Shown here: positions 34,356 to 42,675 of the stretch, one piece after another
Numbering within the stretch: position 1 is the stretch's first letter
Layout of the letters: the number at the start of each line of letters is the position of its first letter
Source: MPNO01 sp965200535
GTDB lineage: Bacteria; Pseudomonadota; Alphaproteobacteria; MPNO01
Direction of reading: 5' to 3'
DNA length: 64,000 nucleotides
Assembly (NCBI GenBank): GCA_965200535.1
Contig: CBDAUF010000001.1
Location: forward strand, 186,001-250,000
Program-made: the position numbers and the translations under genes
The notes under the pieces: model-generated
The model's input: only the letters and a program-made list of their open reading frames with translations
What the model was told of the DNA's origin: nothing
Databases searched by the model: none

Positions 34356-35537
34356 CTATCCGACCAGGATCATCGCGTTGCTGGTCCCCCAGTTCCGGCC
34401 GTAGGGAATCACGCCGATGCCGGTGACCATCGCGTTGGCCGGGTCGGGAACCTGGCGTTCGCCCGCCTCTCCCATGAGCTGGCGCACGGCCTCGACCAGA
34501 TTCAGTCCGCCGCCGGCGAGGCCGGGCTGGCCGCAGCCGATCTGCCCGCCGCCGGTGTTGATCGGCAGCGCACCGGTCGGCGAGATGTCTGTGTCGCGCA
34601 GGAACTGCGAGCCCCGACCGCGGTCGCAGAACCCGATCTGCTCGAGCTTCAGCATCACCGCGATGAGGAAATCGTCATAGGGGTGGAACATCGAGACATC
34701 GGCCGGCGTCATGCCCGCCCTCGAAAGCGCTTCGGGGCCGGCCACCGAAAAACCGGTCTCGGTGATGTCGGGCGTCTGGTCGGCGCAGGCGAAGTTGGAA
34801 ATCTCCGAATACGCCACAGGATAGACGCGGTTCTCGAAACCGAGTTCGCGGGCGCGGTCGATCTTCATCATTATCAGCCCGTTGGCGCCGTCGCAGAACA
34901 TCACCGAGTCCAGCAGCCGCAGCGGCGTCGAGACCAGGCGCGAGTTGAGGTAGTCGTCGACCGTGATGCGCTGGCGAAACTTCTCGTAGGCGTTTTCGTT
35001 GACCGCGGCCCCGTTTCGCTGGGCAACCGCCAGCGCGCCGAGCCCGGAAAAATCGAGGTCGTACTGCGCCATGTAGCGGTTCATCAGCAGGCCGAACGCG
35101 CCGGGCGGACCCTGGATGCCGGTCGGCTCCCAGAATTCGTTGCGGTAGGAGCCGTAGACGGCCGACCACTTGGTCGACGGCGCGTCGGCGCCGATCAGCA
35201 TCACCGTCTCGCAAAGATCGTTCTGCAGCGCCATGGCCGCGCGGGCGACATTGCCGATCGCCGACGCGCCGCCGATGTCGGTGGTCTGGAGCCAGCGCGG
35301 CGTGAAGCCGAGATAGTCGGTGCAGTAGTTCGACCAGAACGGGTTGCCGCACTCGCTGAGCGGTACGGTGAAGGTGACTCCGTCGATATCCTTGGGCGCG
35401 AGGCCGGTCCTGGCGAACAGTTCCTCCGCGACCTCGGCGGCGAGTTCATAGGCCGTCTTGCCGGTCCTGCGGCCGATCGCGGTCTCTCCGTAGGCGACGA
35501 TGCAGACGTCCTGCGCTGCGAGATAGTTCCTTGCCAT
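34356..35537 (-). CDS. Thiolase family protein (SCP-x / lipid-transfer type)
   Basis: The 393-residue protein has the SCP-x thiolase layout: VCIVAYGETAIGRRTGKTAYELA, TTDIGGASAIGNVARAAMAL, MFHPYDDFLIAVMLKLEQIGFC, and NTGGGQIGCGQPGLAGGGLNLVEAVRQLMGEAGERQV. At the usual nucleophilic Cys site it reads GGASAIG, so there is no Cys, which fits retro-aldolase-type relatives such as Ltp2 rather than a true thiolase. It is paired with the DUF35 gene 23 bases downstream. It would act on an acyl-CoA. No signal or membrane segment is present. Confidence 0.85.
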   Translation of the reverse strand: MARNYLAAQDVCIVAYGETAIGRRTGKTAYELAAEVAEELFARTGLAPKDIDGVTFTVPLSECGNPFWSNYCTDYLGFTPRWLQTTDIGGASAIGNVARAAMALQNDLCETVMLIGADAPSTKWSAVYGSYRNEFWEPTGIQGPPGAFGLLMNRYMAQYDLDFSGLGALAVAQRNGAAVNENAYEKFRQRITVDDYLNSRLVSTPLRLLDSVMFCDGANGLIMMKIDRARELGFENRVYPVAYSEISNFACADQTPDITETGFSVAGPEALSRAGMTPADVSMFHPYDDFLIAVMLKLEQIGFCDRGRGSQFLRDTDISPTGALPINTGGGQIGCGQPGLAGGGLNLVEAVRQLMGEAGERQVPDPANAMVTGIGVIPYGRNWGTSNAMILVG

Positions 35538-35627
35538 TCGGCGGTCTTCCTCCTGTCATACGCATGTCGGCGGGTTGTCCGAGTGCGTTGTCCGAGTCTA
35601 CCCGGTGCGCGGCGCGTGCGCCGCCGA

Positions 35628-36419
35628 TCAGGCCGCTTCGCCGTCCGCGGTATCCCCCTCCTCGCCGCCCATGGCGGCGGCGATCGCGGAATGCTGCGTC
35701 TCCAGCCAGCCGGGATCCGCGCGCCCGGCGTCGGTGATCCGGACCTCGAGCGCGAGCTTCGCCGGCGCCGCGAGGACCAGGATCCGGTCGGCCATTTCAA
35801 GCGCATCATCGATCCGGTGCGTAATCAGCACGCAGGTCTTGCCGAGGCGGCGCACCAACTCGGTGAAGTCCGCGCGCAGCGCCTTCGAGGTCACGTGGTC
35901 GAGCTGGCTGAAGCTTTCGTCGAGCAGGACCAACGCCGGGTCGACGCAGAGCGCGCGGGCCAGCGAGACGCGCTGGCGCATGCCGCCGGAAAGTTCGTGC
36001 GGATACTTCCGCACGTTCTCCTCGCCGACGATCTTCACGTTCCGCAGCCACTCGATCGCGCGCCGGCGCTGTGTCGCCTTGTCGTAGCCGAGGATTTCGA
36101 GGCCGAGAGCGACGTTTTCCCACGCCGTCCGCCAGGGCAGGAGGCGGTCGGTCTGAAAACTCACCGCAAGCTTGCCGCGCAGGTCGCGGAACTGCCGATA
36201 GGGATCGAGCCCTTCGACCTTGACCGTCCCCCTGGTCGGCTCGAGCACGCCCATGATCATGTGGAGCGCGGTCGACTTGCCGGCCCCGGTGCGCCCGAGC
36301 AGGGCGACGATCTCGCCTTCCATGACCTTGAACGAGAGATCGAGGACCGCGGCGTGCGCGCCGAAATACCGGTCCACGCCATCCACCTCGATCACCGGGC
36401 GCGGCGCCGAGACGGTCAC
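35628..36419 (-). CDS. ABC transporter ATP-binding protein (nitrate/sulfonate type)
   Basis: The 263-residue ATPase has Walker A GRTGAGKST, Q-loop SFQTDRLLPWRTAWENV, signature LSGGMRQRVSLARAL, Walker B LVLLDES and the switch His in LITHRIDDA. This is the SsuB/TauB pattern. The start is a GTG at 36419 that overlaps the TGA of the permease gene (GTGA); longer frames run into the permease. With the permease and substrate-binding gene upstream it forms one leftward operon. The imported solute is unknown. Confidence 0.93.
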   Translation of the reverse strand: MTVSAPRPVIEVDGVDRYFGAHAAVLDLSFKVMEGEIVALLGRTGAGKSTALHMIMGVLEPTRGTVKVEGLDPYRQFRDLRGKLAVSFQTDRLLPWRTAWENVALGLEILGYDKATQRRRAIEWLRNVKIVGEENVRKYPHELSGGMRQRVSLARALCVDPALVLLDESFSQLDHVTSKALRADFTELVRRLGKTCVLITHRIDDALEMADRILVLAAPAKLALEVRITDAGRADPGWLETQHSAIAAAMGGEEGDTADGEAA

Positions 36420-37243
36420 CGGACCGTGACCTCGGGCCGCCATTTGAGAAGCCGCTTCTCGGCCCAGGCGACAATCGCCTGGACCCCGAGATTGACGATC
36501 ACCAGAAGGATGGTCCAGCCGATCACCCCCTGCATGTTGAGCTCGTCCTGGGCCAACCCCATGCGCGCGCCCATGCCGGTATTGACGCTGACCAGTTCGG
36601 CGAACGCCGTCATCCGCGCCGCGTAGCCGATGATCGACTTCGTGGTCATCAGGATATAGGGCACGATGTGCGGCAGGATCAGGATACGGAAGACCTGCCA
36701 CCTGCCGGGGCGAAACGTCTCCACCACCTCGACCAGGTCGGTGGAAAGCGCCTTGATTCCGTCATAGACGTTGAGCGCGTAGAACGGGATCAGGATGACC
36801 GCGAGGATGAAGAACACCCGTTCCTCGGTGCCGCGGAACCAGAAGATCGCGAACAGCATCCAGGAGAGCGCCGGCACGCCGGTGAAGATCACCACCAGCG
36901 CCTTGATGAAAGGCTCGGCCGGACGGAAGATTCCCATCACGACGCCGATCAGCGAGCCCGCGACGAGCGAAAAGGCCACGGCGACGAGAAGGCGCAGGAT
37001 GGTCGTGACGATGTGGATGGAATCCTCGGCCAGGATCGTCACGATTTCGCCGGCGGTCAGCACCGTCGACGGCATGATGTAAACCGGCGCGAACCAACTC
37101 CACGCCTCCATGCCGAACGCGATCAGGCCGATGACGACGATGCTGGCGATGAGGTCGCGCTTGAAGTAGTTGCGCTCCCCGCCCCGCCCCGCCCCGGGTT
37201 CCTCCGCGGCCGCGGCGGCGCCCGGGCCGATCCGCGTATTCAT
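36416..37243 (-). CDS. ABC transporter permease (nitrate/sulfonate type)
   Basis: A 275-residue inner-membrane permease with about six helices and the EAA-like loop ALSTDLVEVVETFRPGRWQVFRILILPHIVPYIL, as in SsuC/TauC proteins. The cytoplasmic N-terminus is alanine/glycine rich. It lies between the substrate-binding gene (15 bases upstream) and the ATPase (GTGA overlap), so the three make a complete importer. Specificity is not visible in the sequence; in this neighbourhood an organic acid or N-heterocycle is as plausible as a sulfonate. Confidence 0.93.
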   Translation of the reverse strand: MNTRIGPGAAAAAEEPGAGRGGERNYFKRDLIASIVVIGLIAFGMEAWSWFAPVYIMPSTVLTAGEIVTILAEDSIHIVTTILRLLVAVAFSLVAGSLIGVVMGIFRPAEPFIKALVVIFTGVPALSWMLFAIFWFRGTEERVFFILAVILIPFYALNVYDGIKALSTDLVEVVETFRPGRWQVFRILILPHIVPYILMTTKSIIGYAARMTAFAELVSVNTGMGARMGLAQDELNMQGVIGWTILLVIVNLGVQAIVAWAEKRLLKWRPEVTVR

Positions 37244-37258
37244 GGCGTGCCGTCGCGA

Positions 37259-38260
37259 TCAGGCCGCGAAGTAGGACTCCGGCACCTTCTGGGGCAGCGC
37301 GCCCGCCTTGTGCATGATGTCGCCGGCGAAAAGGATGTCCTCGCGATTCTTCTCGACCGACATCGGGCGCATCTTGAACTGCAGCCTGCCCGAATCCATC
37401 GCCGTCTTGAGCACCGCCGGGTCGATCTTGACCGACGGCCCGAGGGCCTGGAACTCTTTCGGGTTGGCCATGATCCACTCGAAGCAGTCGGTGTAGACCT
37501 TGACCGCCCGCGCGATGGTGTCGGGCGGCACGTCGCCGAGCGCCTTGCGGTTCACCCCGATACAGAAATAGGGCTGATCGCGCCCGGTATGGCTGCGGTA
37601 GAAATCATTGATGTTGAGGAACACCTTGGAACCCGGGATCTTGTGCAGGCCCACCGAGAGCGAGTGTTCCCAGACGATCGCGGCGTCCGCGCGGTTGGCG
37701 GCCACGATGCTGATCGTCGCCGGCGGGTTGGGCGCATTCTGGATCCTGACATCCTTGTCGAAGTCGAGATTGCCGAACACCTTGGCCCAGGTCTTGGCCA
37801 TCTTGAAGGTGCCCGAGACCTGCATCGCGGCAACGGTCTTGCCCTTCAGATCCTCAAGCGAATCCGGCCCGTCCTTGCGCGCGAACATCCCGGCCAGGGT
37901 GCCGGTCGACACAATGCCGATGATATGCATCGGCGCGCCCTTCATATGCATCTTGGCAAACGAATCCCAGGTGCCGACGCCGATCTGGAAATTGCCCTTG
38001 AGCATATCGGCGTAGTAGGTGCCGAGCCGGTTGTAGACCCGGAAGGAATCGAACTTGAGATCGTGTTTCTCGTCGAACCTGTTGTTGAACAGCACCTGGT
38101 TCTGAAGGTTCGACCAGCCGCCCGCCAGGGTCGCCGTCTTCAGGGTGGTCGGCTGCGCCCCGAAGGCCAGGTTGGGCGCCGCGATGACGCCGGTGCCGAG
38201 CGCGAGCCCGCCGCCGACCGCACCTTCGAGAAAACGCCTGCGCGATACCGATTCGTCCAT
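37259..38260 (-). CDS. ABC transporter substrate-binding protein, Tat-exported (SsuA/TauA/NMT1-like)
   Basis: The 333-residue protein starts MDESVSRRRFLEGAVGGGLA, a Tat signal (SRRRFLEG plus hydrophobic stretch, AFGAQ cleavage region), so it is exported folded to the periplasm. The mature part resembles NMT1/SsuA solute-binding proteins: YYADMLKGNFQIGVGTWDSFAKMH, LEDLKGKTVAAMQVSG, ATISIVAANRADAAIVWEH. The ATG at 38260 is preferred because the GGGGAGG site is six bases upstream; an ATG at 38266 directly abuts the site. It is the first gene of the importer operon. The Tat route suggests a cofactor or early folding need. Confidence 0.9.
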   Translation of the reverse strand: MDESVSRRRFLEGAVGGGLALGTGVIAAPNLAFGAQPTTLKTATLAGGWSNLQNQVLFNNRFDEKHDLKFDSFRVYNRLGTYYADMLKGNFQIGVGTWDSFAKMHMKGAPMHIIGIVSTGTLAGMFARKDGPDSLEDLKGKTVAAMQVSGTFKMAKTWAKVFGNLDFDKDVRIQNAPNPPATISIVAANRADAAIVWEHSLSVGLHKIPGSKVFLNINDFYRSHTGRDQPYFCIGVNRKALGDVPPDTIARAVKVYTDCFEWIMANPKEFQALGPSVKIDPAVLKTAMDSGRLQFKMRPMSVEKNREDILFAGDIMHKAGALPQKVPESYFAA

Positions 38261-38382
38261 CTCCATCCTCCCCTCGCCGCCCGGTTCGAGTCGGGCTCCG
38301 GTTGTGGCAGTATCATGGACCAGTTCCCGGACGGCGTCCATAACGGCCTCCCGGGCGAAGCATCCGGCAGAGGCAGGCAGAC

Positions 38383-39537
38383 GTGTTTCGCGAGGATGGA
38401 AAGAAGGACGCGGCGTTCCGCGCCGAAGTGCGCAGCTGGCTCGAGGACAACCTGCCGGCGGCGCTGCGGGGGCGGACGGACCGGCCGCCGCCGGACCAGA
38501 TCATGCCGTGGTATCGGGCGCTCTCCGGCCGCGGCTGGATCGCGCCGCACTGGCCGAAGCGGTACGGCGGAATGGGCGCCAGCCTCACCGAGCAGATCAT
38601 CCTGTCGGAGGAACTCGCACGGATCTCCGCGCCGCAGCTTCCGATCCAGGGGATCAACCATATCGGCCCCATACTGATGCGTTACGGCACCGCGGCGCAG
38701 AAGGCCCGTCATCTGCCGCCGATTCTCGCCGGCGATGTCATATGGGCGCAGGGCTATTCGGAACCGGGCGCCGGATCGGACCTGGCCAGCCTCACGACCC
38801 GCGCGGTGCTGCGCGGCGGCCGTTTCATCGTCACCGGCCGCAAGATCTGGCAGACATGGGCGCACCACGCCGACTGGATGTTCGCCCTGGTGCGGAGCGA
38901 TCCGGAAGCGAGAGCGAAGCAGGCCGGTATCAGCTTCATCCTGATCGACCTGAAAACGCCCGGCATCGACATCCGGCCGATCGCCACGATCGCCGGGGAA
39001 GAGGAGTTCTCGGAGATCTTTCTCGACGAAATCCCGGTGCCGGAAGACAACCTCGTCGGTCCGCTCCACGGCGGCTGGAAGGTGGCGACCGCACTGCTCG
39101 CCAACGAGCGGCTGTTCACGTCGAATCCACAGTATGCGCTCGAAGTCGTGCAGCGGATCAAGGCGGTCGCGAGGCGCACCGGCATGGACCGCGACCCGGT
39201 CTTGCGCGACCGCCTGGCGGGCCTCGGCATCGACATCGCGGTACAGGCGGCGATGTTCTGGCAGGCGGTCGACCTGATGGCGAACGGCAGGGAACTCGGC
39301 CCCGAAGGATCGACGATGAAACTGGTCGCGACCGAGAACCTGCAACGCGCGACGGACCTGTTGATCGAGGCGGCGGGTCCGTCGGGTGCGGACGCCGGCG
39401 CTATCGCGACCGACGCAGGCGCGGTCGATGCGACCGGCATCTTCCTGCAGTCGCGCAGGGCGACGATCTACGGCGGGTCGAGCGAGATCCAGCGCAATGT
39501 GATCGCCAAGCGCGTGCTCGGACTTCCCGGCGGTTAG
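38383..39537 (+). CDS. Acyl-CoA dehydrogenase family protein
   Basis: A 384-residue flavoprotein: SWLEDNLPAALRGR at the start, HWPKRYGGMGASLTEQIILSEEL, GYSEPGAGSDLASL as the FAD segment, GRFIVTGRKIWQTWAHHADW, and IYGGSSEIQRNVIAKRVLGLP as the C-terminal signature. The start is taken as GTG at 38383 with a purine-rich GGCAGAGGCAGG upstream. Divergent from the ABC importer operon across about 120 bases. The LigA-like gene follows after 80 bases, so it may be part of the aromatic block. Confidence 0.9.
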   Translation: MFREDGKKDAAFRAEVRSWLEDNLPAALRGRTDRPPPDQIMPWYRALSGRGWIAPHWPKRYGGMGASLTEQIILSEELARISAPQLPIQGINHIGPILMRYGTAAQKARHLPPILAGDVIWAQGYSEPGAGSDLASLTTRAVLRGGRFIVTGRKIWQTWAHHADWMFALVRSDPEARAKQAGISFILIDLKTPGIDIRPIATIAGEEEFSEIFLDEIPVPEDNLVGPLHGGWKVATALLANERLFTSNPQYALEVVQRIKAVARRTGMDRDPVLRDRLAGLGIDIAVQAAMFWQAVDLMANGRELGPEGSTMKLVATENLQRATDLLIEAAGPSGADAGAIATDAGAVDATGIFLQSRRATIYGGSSEIQRNVIAKRVLGLPGG

Positions 39538-39617
39538 CGCAGCCGCCGCGCCGCGATTACCCCGCGCCGGAGCAATTGTGGTAGACTGCGCGGAGCACGC
39601 CGCATCGAGGAAATGCC

Positions 39618-39980
39618 ATGCCGGTCCAGGTCGACAGGAGCCGCCCGATCAGGGACACCCGGATTTTCGGCGGTGAGGAATCGCGCCGGGGATACCGGAT
39701 CAACAAGTTCGCGATGTCGCTGGCGAGGCCGGAAAACCGCGACGCTTTCAAGGCCGACGAGGAAGCCTACATGGCGCGGTGGGACCTCGACCCGGCGGAG
39801 AGGCAGGCGGTTCGCGGCCGGGACTGGCGCACGATCCTGACCGACCTCGGCGGCAACATCTACATGATCATCAAGATCGGCGCGGTCACCGGCCACGGCC
39901 TCTATCAGATCGGCGCCCACCAGCGCGGCGAGACCTACGAGGAGTTTCTCGCCACGCGCAATGCCTCGGGCGCACGTTAG
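39618..39980 (+). CDS. ligA: LigA-like small subunit of class III extradiol dioxygenase
   Basis: The 120-residue protein matches the alpha subunit of protocatechuate 4,5-dioxygenase and gallate-type relatives: GYRINKFAMSLARPENRDAF, DEEAYMARWDLDPAERQAV, GGNIYMIIKIGAVTG and QIGAHQRGETYEEFLAT. The small subunit closes the active site of the large subunit. The catalytic beta subunit follows 8 bases later. True substrate (protocatechuate, gallate or other) cannot be set from sequence. Confidence 0.9.
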   Translation: MPVQVDRSRPIRDTRIFGGEESRRGYRINKFAMSLARPENRDAFKADEEAYMARWDLDPAERQAVRGRDWRTILTDLGGNIYMIIKIGAVTGHGLYQIGAHQRGETYEEFLATRNASGAR

Positions 39981-39988
39981 GCCGGGCG

Positions 39989-40831
39989 ATGGCGAGGATC
40001 GTTGCCGGCATCGGGACGTCGCACGTCCCCTCGATCGGTGTCGCCTACGACCAGGGGCGCACCGGGGAACCTGCCTGGAAGCCCCTGTTCGACGGCTACC
40101 AGCCGGTCAAGGACTGGCTCAGGGAGGAGGCCCGGCCCGATATTGCGATTGTCGTGTACAACGACCACGGCAGTTCGTTCTTCTTCGACAAGTACCCGAC
40201 CTTCGCCATCGGCGCGTCCGATCTCTACCCGGTGGGCGATGAAGGCTGGGGCCGCCGGCCGCTGCCCGACTTCCCCGGCGATGCGGCATTCTCGTGGCAT
40301 CTCGCCGAGGCGCTGGTCTACGACGAATTCGACATGACGGTTTGCCAGGAGCTCGCGGTCGAGCACGGCTTCATGGTGCCGATGCATCTCTGCTTTGACC
40401 ACAACGGGGGCTGGCCGGTGACCGTCGTCCCGGTCGCGGTCAACGTGATCCAGCACCCGCTGCCGACCGCCGCTCGCTGCTGGAAGCTGGGGGAGGCGCT
40501 GCGCCGCGCGGTCGAGAGCTTCCCCGGCGACCGGCGCGTCGCGGTCTTCGGCACCGGCGGCATGTCGCACCAGTTGAACGGCGCCCGGTTCGGCCATCTC
40601 AACCCGGACTGGGACAACAGCTGGCTCGACCGGATCGAGACCGACCCCGCGGCGCTGGCTGCCCTGACCCATCAGGACATCATGGAAGCCGCCGGGGCGG
40701 AAGCGGTCGAATTGATCATGTGGCTGACCATGCGCGGCGCGCTGTCGCAGCGGGTCCGCCGCGTGCATCGAAACTACTACGCACCGATGACCACCGGCAT
40801 GGGGCTGATCGCGCTCGAGGACAGCGCGTAG
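39989..40831 (+). CDS. ligB: LigB-like catalytic subunit of class III extradiol dioxygenase
   Basis: The 280-residue protein has the metal ligands of protocatechuate 4,5-dioxygenase in place: His12 in GTSHVPS, His60 in YNDHGSSFF, Glu241 in EAVELIMW, and the catalytic base His194 in GMSHQLNG. It cleaves an aromatic catechol ring between carbons 4 and 5 with Fe(II) and O2. Follows ligA by 8 bases. The SDR/epimerase gene follows after 15 bases and a Rid protein after that. Other lig pathway genes (ligC, ligI, ligJ, ligK) are not seen nearby, so the downstream route may be elsewhere. Confidence 0.92.
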   Translation: MARIVAGIGTSHVPSIGVAYDQGRTGEPAWKPLFDGYQPVKDWLREEARPDIAIVVYNDHGSSFFFDKYPTFAIGASDLYPVGDEGWGRRPLPDFPGDAAFSWHLAEALVYDEFDMTVCQELAVEHGFMVPMHLCFDHNGGWPVTVVPVAVNVIQHPLPTAARCWKLGEALRRAVESFPGDRRVAVFGTGGMSHQLNGARFGHLNPDWDNSWLDRIETDPAALAALTHQDIMEAAGAEAVELIMWLTMRGALSQRVRRVHRNYYAPMTTGMGLIALEDSA

Positions 40832-40846
40832 CCGGGGTACGGCCGG

Positions 40847-41737
40847 ATGGCGCGCAGGACCGTGATCACCGGCGGCAGCGGCAGGCTGGGCCTGGTGACC
40901 GTCAAGGCGATGATCGGAGCCGGCTACGAGGTGCTCAGCCTCGATGCGGCGGCGCCCCGCGAGAAGCTGTGCGAGTGCTGGACCGCCGACCTGACCCGGT
41001 CGGGCGACCTGTTCGAAGCGCTGGACGGCGCCGATTCCGTGATCCATCTGGCCGCCTACCAGGCACCCAACGAGGCCGCCGACAGCATCGTCTTCGCCAA
41101 CAACGTCAACGCCTCCTACAACGTTCTGAGGGCAGCGGCGGCAACCGGCGTGCGGCGCGTGGTCATGGCATCCAGCGTCGCGGCGTACGGGTTTCTCTAC
41201 GCCCCGGAGATGCCGATGCCCGAGCTTCTGCCGCTCGACGAGAGCCATCCCTGCCGGCCGCTCGATCCCTATGCGCTCTCCAAGGTGTTCGGGGAGCAAC
41301 TGGCCGATTCGTTTGTCGCCGCGGGAGACATGTCGGTCGCCAGCCTGCGCATCACCGGCGTCAATTTCGACCCGTCCTATGCTTCGATACGGGAGCGCTG
41401 GGCCGATCCGGGAGCGCGGCTGGGAAGCTTCTGGAGCTATGTCGACGTCCGCGACGCGGCGGACGCCTGCCGCCTCGCCGTGGAGACCGATATAGCGGGC
41501 CACCGCGTCTTCAACATCGCGGCCGAAACCAGCCGCGATCCGACGCCGACGGATGAACTCGTCCGCAGGTTCCTGCCGGAGACCCGCGTCCGGGGCGGTG
41601 TGTCGGGATGCTGGAGCGGGGTCGACAGCACCCGGGCCCGCGCGGAACTGGGGTTTGTCGCAAGGCACCGCTGGCGGGACTATCTGCAGCCGGACGGCTC
41701 GCCCCGTACAGATCCGGAGAAAGGGACGGAATCATGA
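40847..41737 (+). CDS. NAD(P)-dependent epimerase/dehydratase (extended SDR)
   Basis: A 296-residue extended SDR: TGGSGRLGLVTVKAM nucleotide motif, MASSVAAYGFLY Ser region and active Tyr-Lys in DPYALSKVFGEQL. The substrate site C-terminal part (VFNIAAETSRDPTPTDELVRRF) is as in nucleoside-diphosphate-sugar epimerases, but in this context it may oxidise a ring-cleavage product. It sits between ligB and a Rid-family gene, whose ATG overlaps its TGA, so coupling to aromatic breakdown is likely. Confidence 0.88.
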   Translation: MARRTVITGGSGRLGLVTVKAMIGAGYEVLSLDAAAPREKLCECWTADLTRSGDLFEALDGADSVIHLAAYQAPNEAADSIVFANNVNASYNVLRAAAATGVRRVVMASSVAAYGFLYAPEMPMPELLPLDESHPCRPLDPYALSKVFGEQLADSFVAAGDMSVASLRITGVNFDPSYASIRERWADPGARLGSFWSYVDVRDAADACRLAVETDIAGHRVFNIAAETSRDPTPTDELVRRFLPETRVRGGVSGCWSGVDSTRARAELGFVARHRWRDYLQPDGSPRTDPEKGTES

Positions 41738-42135
41738 AATTCGAACGCATCACGAGCCCGGCCGCCCCGGAGCTCGGCCCGCAGTCGCTCTCCAATTGCA
41801 AGAAGGTCGGCAACCAGGTGTTCATCTCCGGCCTGTTGTCGTGGGACGAAGACCAGAACGTAATCGGCGTGGGCGACGCCTATCTTCAGGCGAAAACCAT
41901 ATTCACCCAGATGCAGGCATTGATCGAGGCGGCCGGCGGAAAGATGAACGACATCGCCAAGGTGACGATGTTCACCACCGACATGCGCTACCAGCCCGAC
42001 ATTTGGCGGGCGCGGCGCGAATTCTTCACCGGAGATTTTCCATGCTCGACACTGGTTTGCGTTTCCCAGTTGTTCAAGCCCGAGGCGGTGATCGAGATCG
42101 AGGCGATCGGCGTGATCGGCGCCGGCGAAGACTGA
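41734..42135 (+). CDS. Rid family protein (YjgF/UK114)
   Basis: A 133-residue trimeric Rid/YjgF protein: FERITSPAAPELGPQSLSN, NQVFISGLLSWDE, IFTQMQALIEAAGGKMNDIAKVTMF and PEAVIEIEAIGVI. Rid proteins hydrolyse reactive enamine/imine intermediates or act on related adducts in catabolic clusters. Its ATG overlaps the stop of the epimerase gene (ATGA). The Arg used for carboxylate binding in RidA is not obvious (the late Cys segment is PCSTLVCVSQLF), so it may be another Rid subfamily. Ends 27 bases before the hypothetical membrane protein. Confidence 0.9.
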   Translation: MKFERITSPAAPELGPQSLSNCKKVGNQVFISGLLSWDEDQNVIGVGDAYLQAKTIFTQMQALIEAAGGKMNDIAKVTMFTTDMRYQPDIWRARREFFTGDFPCSTLVCVSQLFKPEAVIEIEAIGVIGAGED

Positions 42136-42162
42136 GCCGCGGCGGGCAGAAGGGGGGAATCG

Positions 42163-42675
42163 ATGGATAGTTTGCTCGTTGCCGTCGCGGTGGGGCTCGT
42201 CGTCTGGCTGTTGATGCGCCGTGCGGCCTATGCGCGCGCGCGCCGGCAGATGGCGGCGCGGCAGTCCGCAAACGGAAGCACGCCGGCGGAGAACCCGCAG
42301 AACACGATGCCCCGCCTCGGCATGCCCGGCACCATCACCCGGGCGCAGATGAACGCGCTCAGGGCGAACGACGTCGAAACGATGCGCCAGTGGAGCAAGG
42401 AGGAGGCGCAGCTCATCCTCGACACGATCGACTATTTCCGCGCGGTCATCCTGGAAGAGACCGGCGACGACGACCCGCCGCTCGAGGTGCAGAACCGGCT
42501 GCTCGGCTTCATTCTCACCGATGAGGAATTACGCGACTCGATTCTCGAATGGAGCCTCAACCGGACCCGGGAGGAAGAGGAAGCGGACCGCATCGTCCCG
42601 CCGCGCGACAAAACCTACCGGCGGGTCGCCGACGAAATCGCCGAACTTTGGGAGGCCGGCGCCGGGGAGGAATGA
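42163..42675 (+). CDS. Hypothetical membrane-anchored protein
   Basis: A 170-residue protein with one N-terminal hydrophobic helix (residues 3-18) followed by a basic cytoplasmic segment (RRAAYARARRQM). The rest is soluble and helical: RAQMNALRANDVETMRQW, a segment LILDTIDYFRAVILEETGDDD, and an acidic tail. I do not recognise the family. It overlaps queA by ATGA, so it is co-translated with the queuosine genes, though a functional link is only suggested by position. Confidence 0.8.
   Translation: MDSLLVAVAVGLVVWLLMRRAAYARARRQMAARQSANGSTPAENPQNTMPRLGMPGTITRAQMNALRANDVETMRQWSKEEAQLILDTIDYFRAVILEETGDDDPPLEVQNRLLGFILTDEELRDSILEWSLNRTREEEEADRIVPPRDKTYRRVADEIAELWEAGAGEE

Noticed and set aside
35628..36701. 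ABC ATPase starting at 36701 with 94 extra residues
   Set aside because: The extra part overlaps the permease gene and is low complexity. The GTG at 36419 (GTGA overlap) fits family length.
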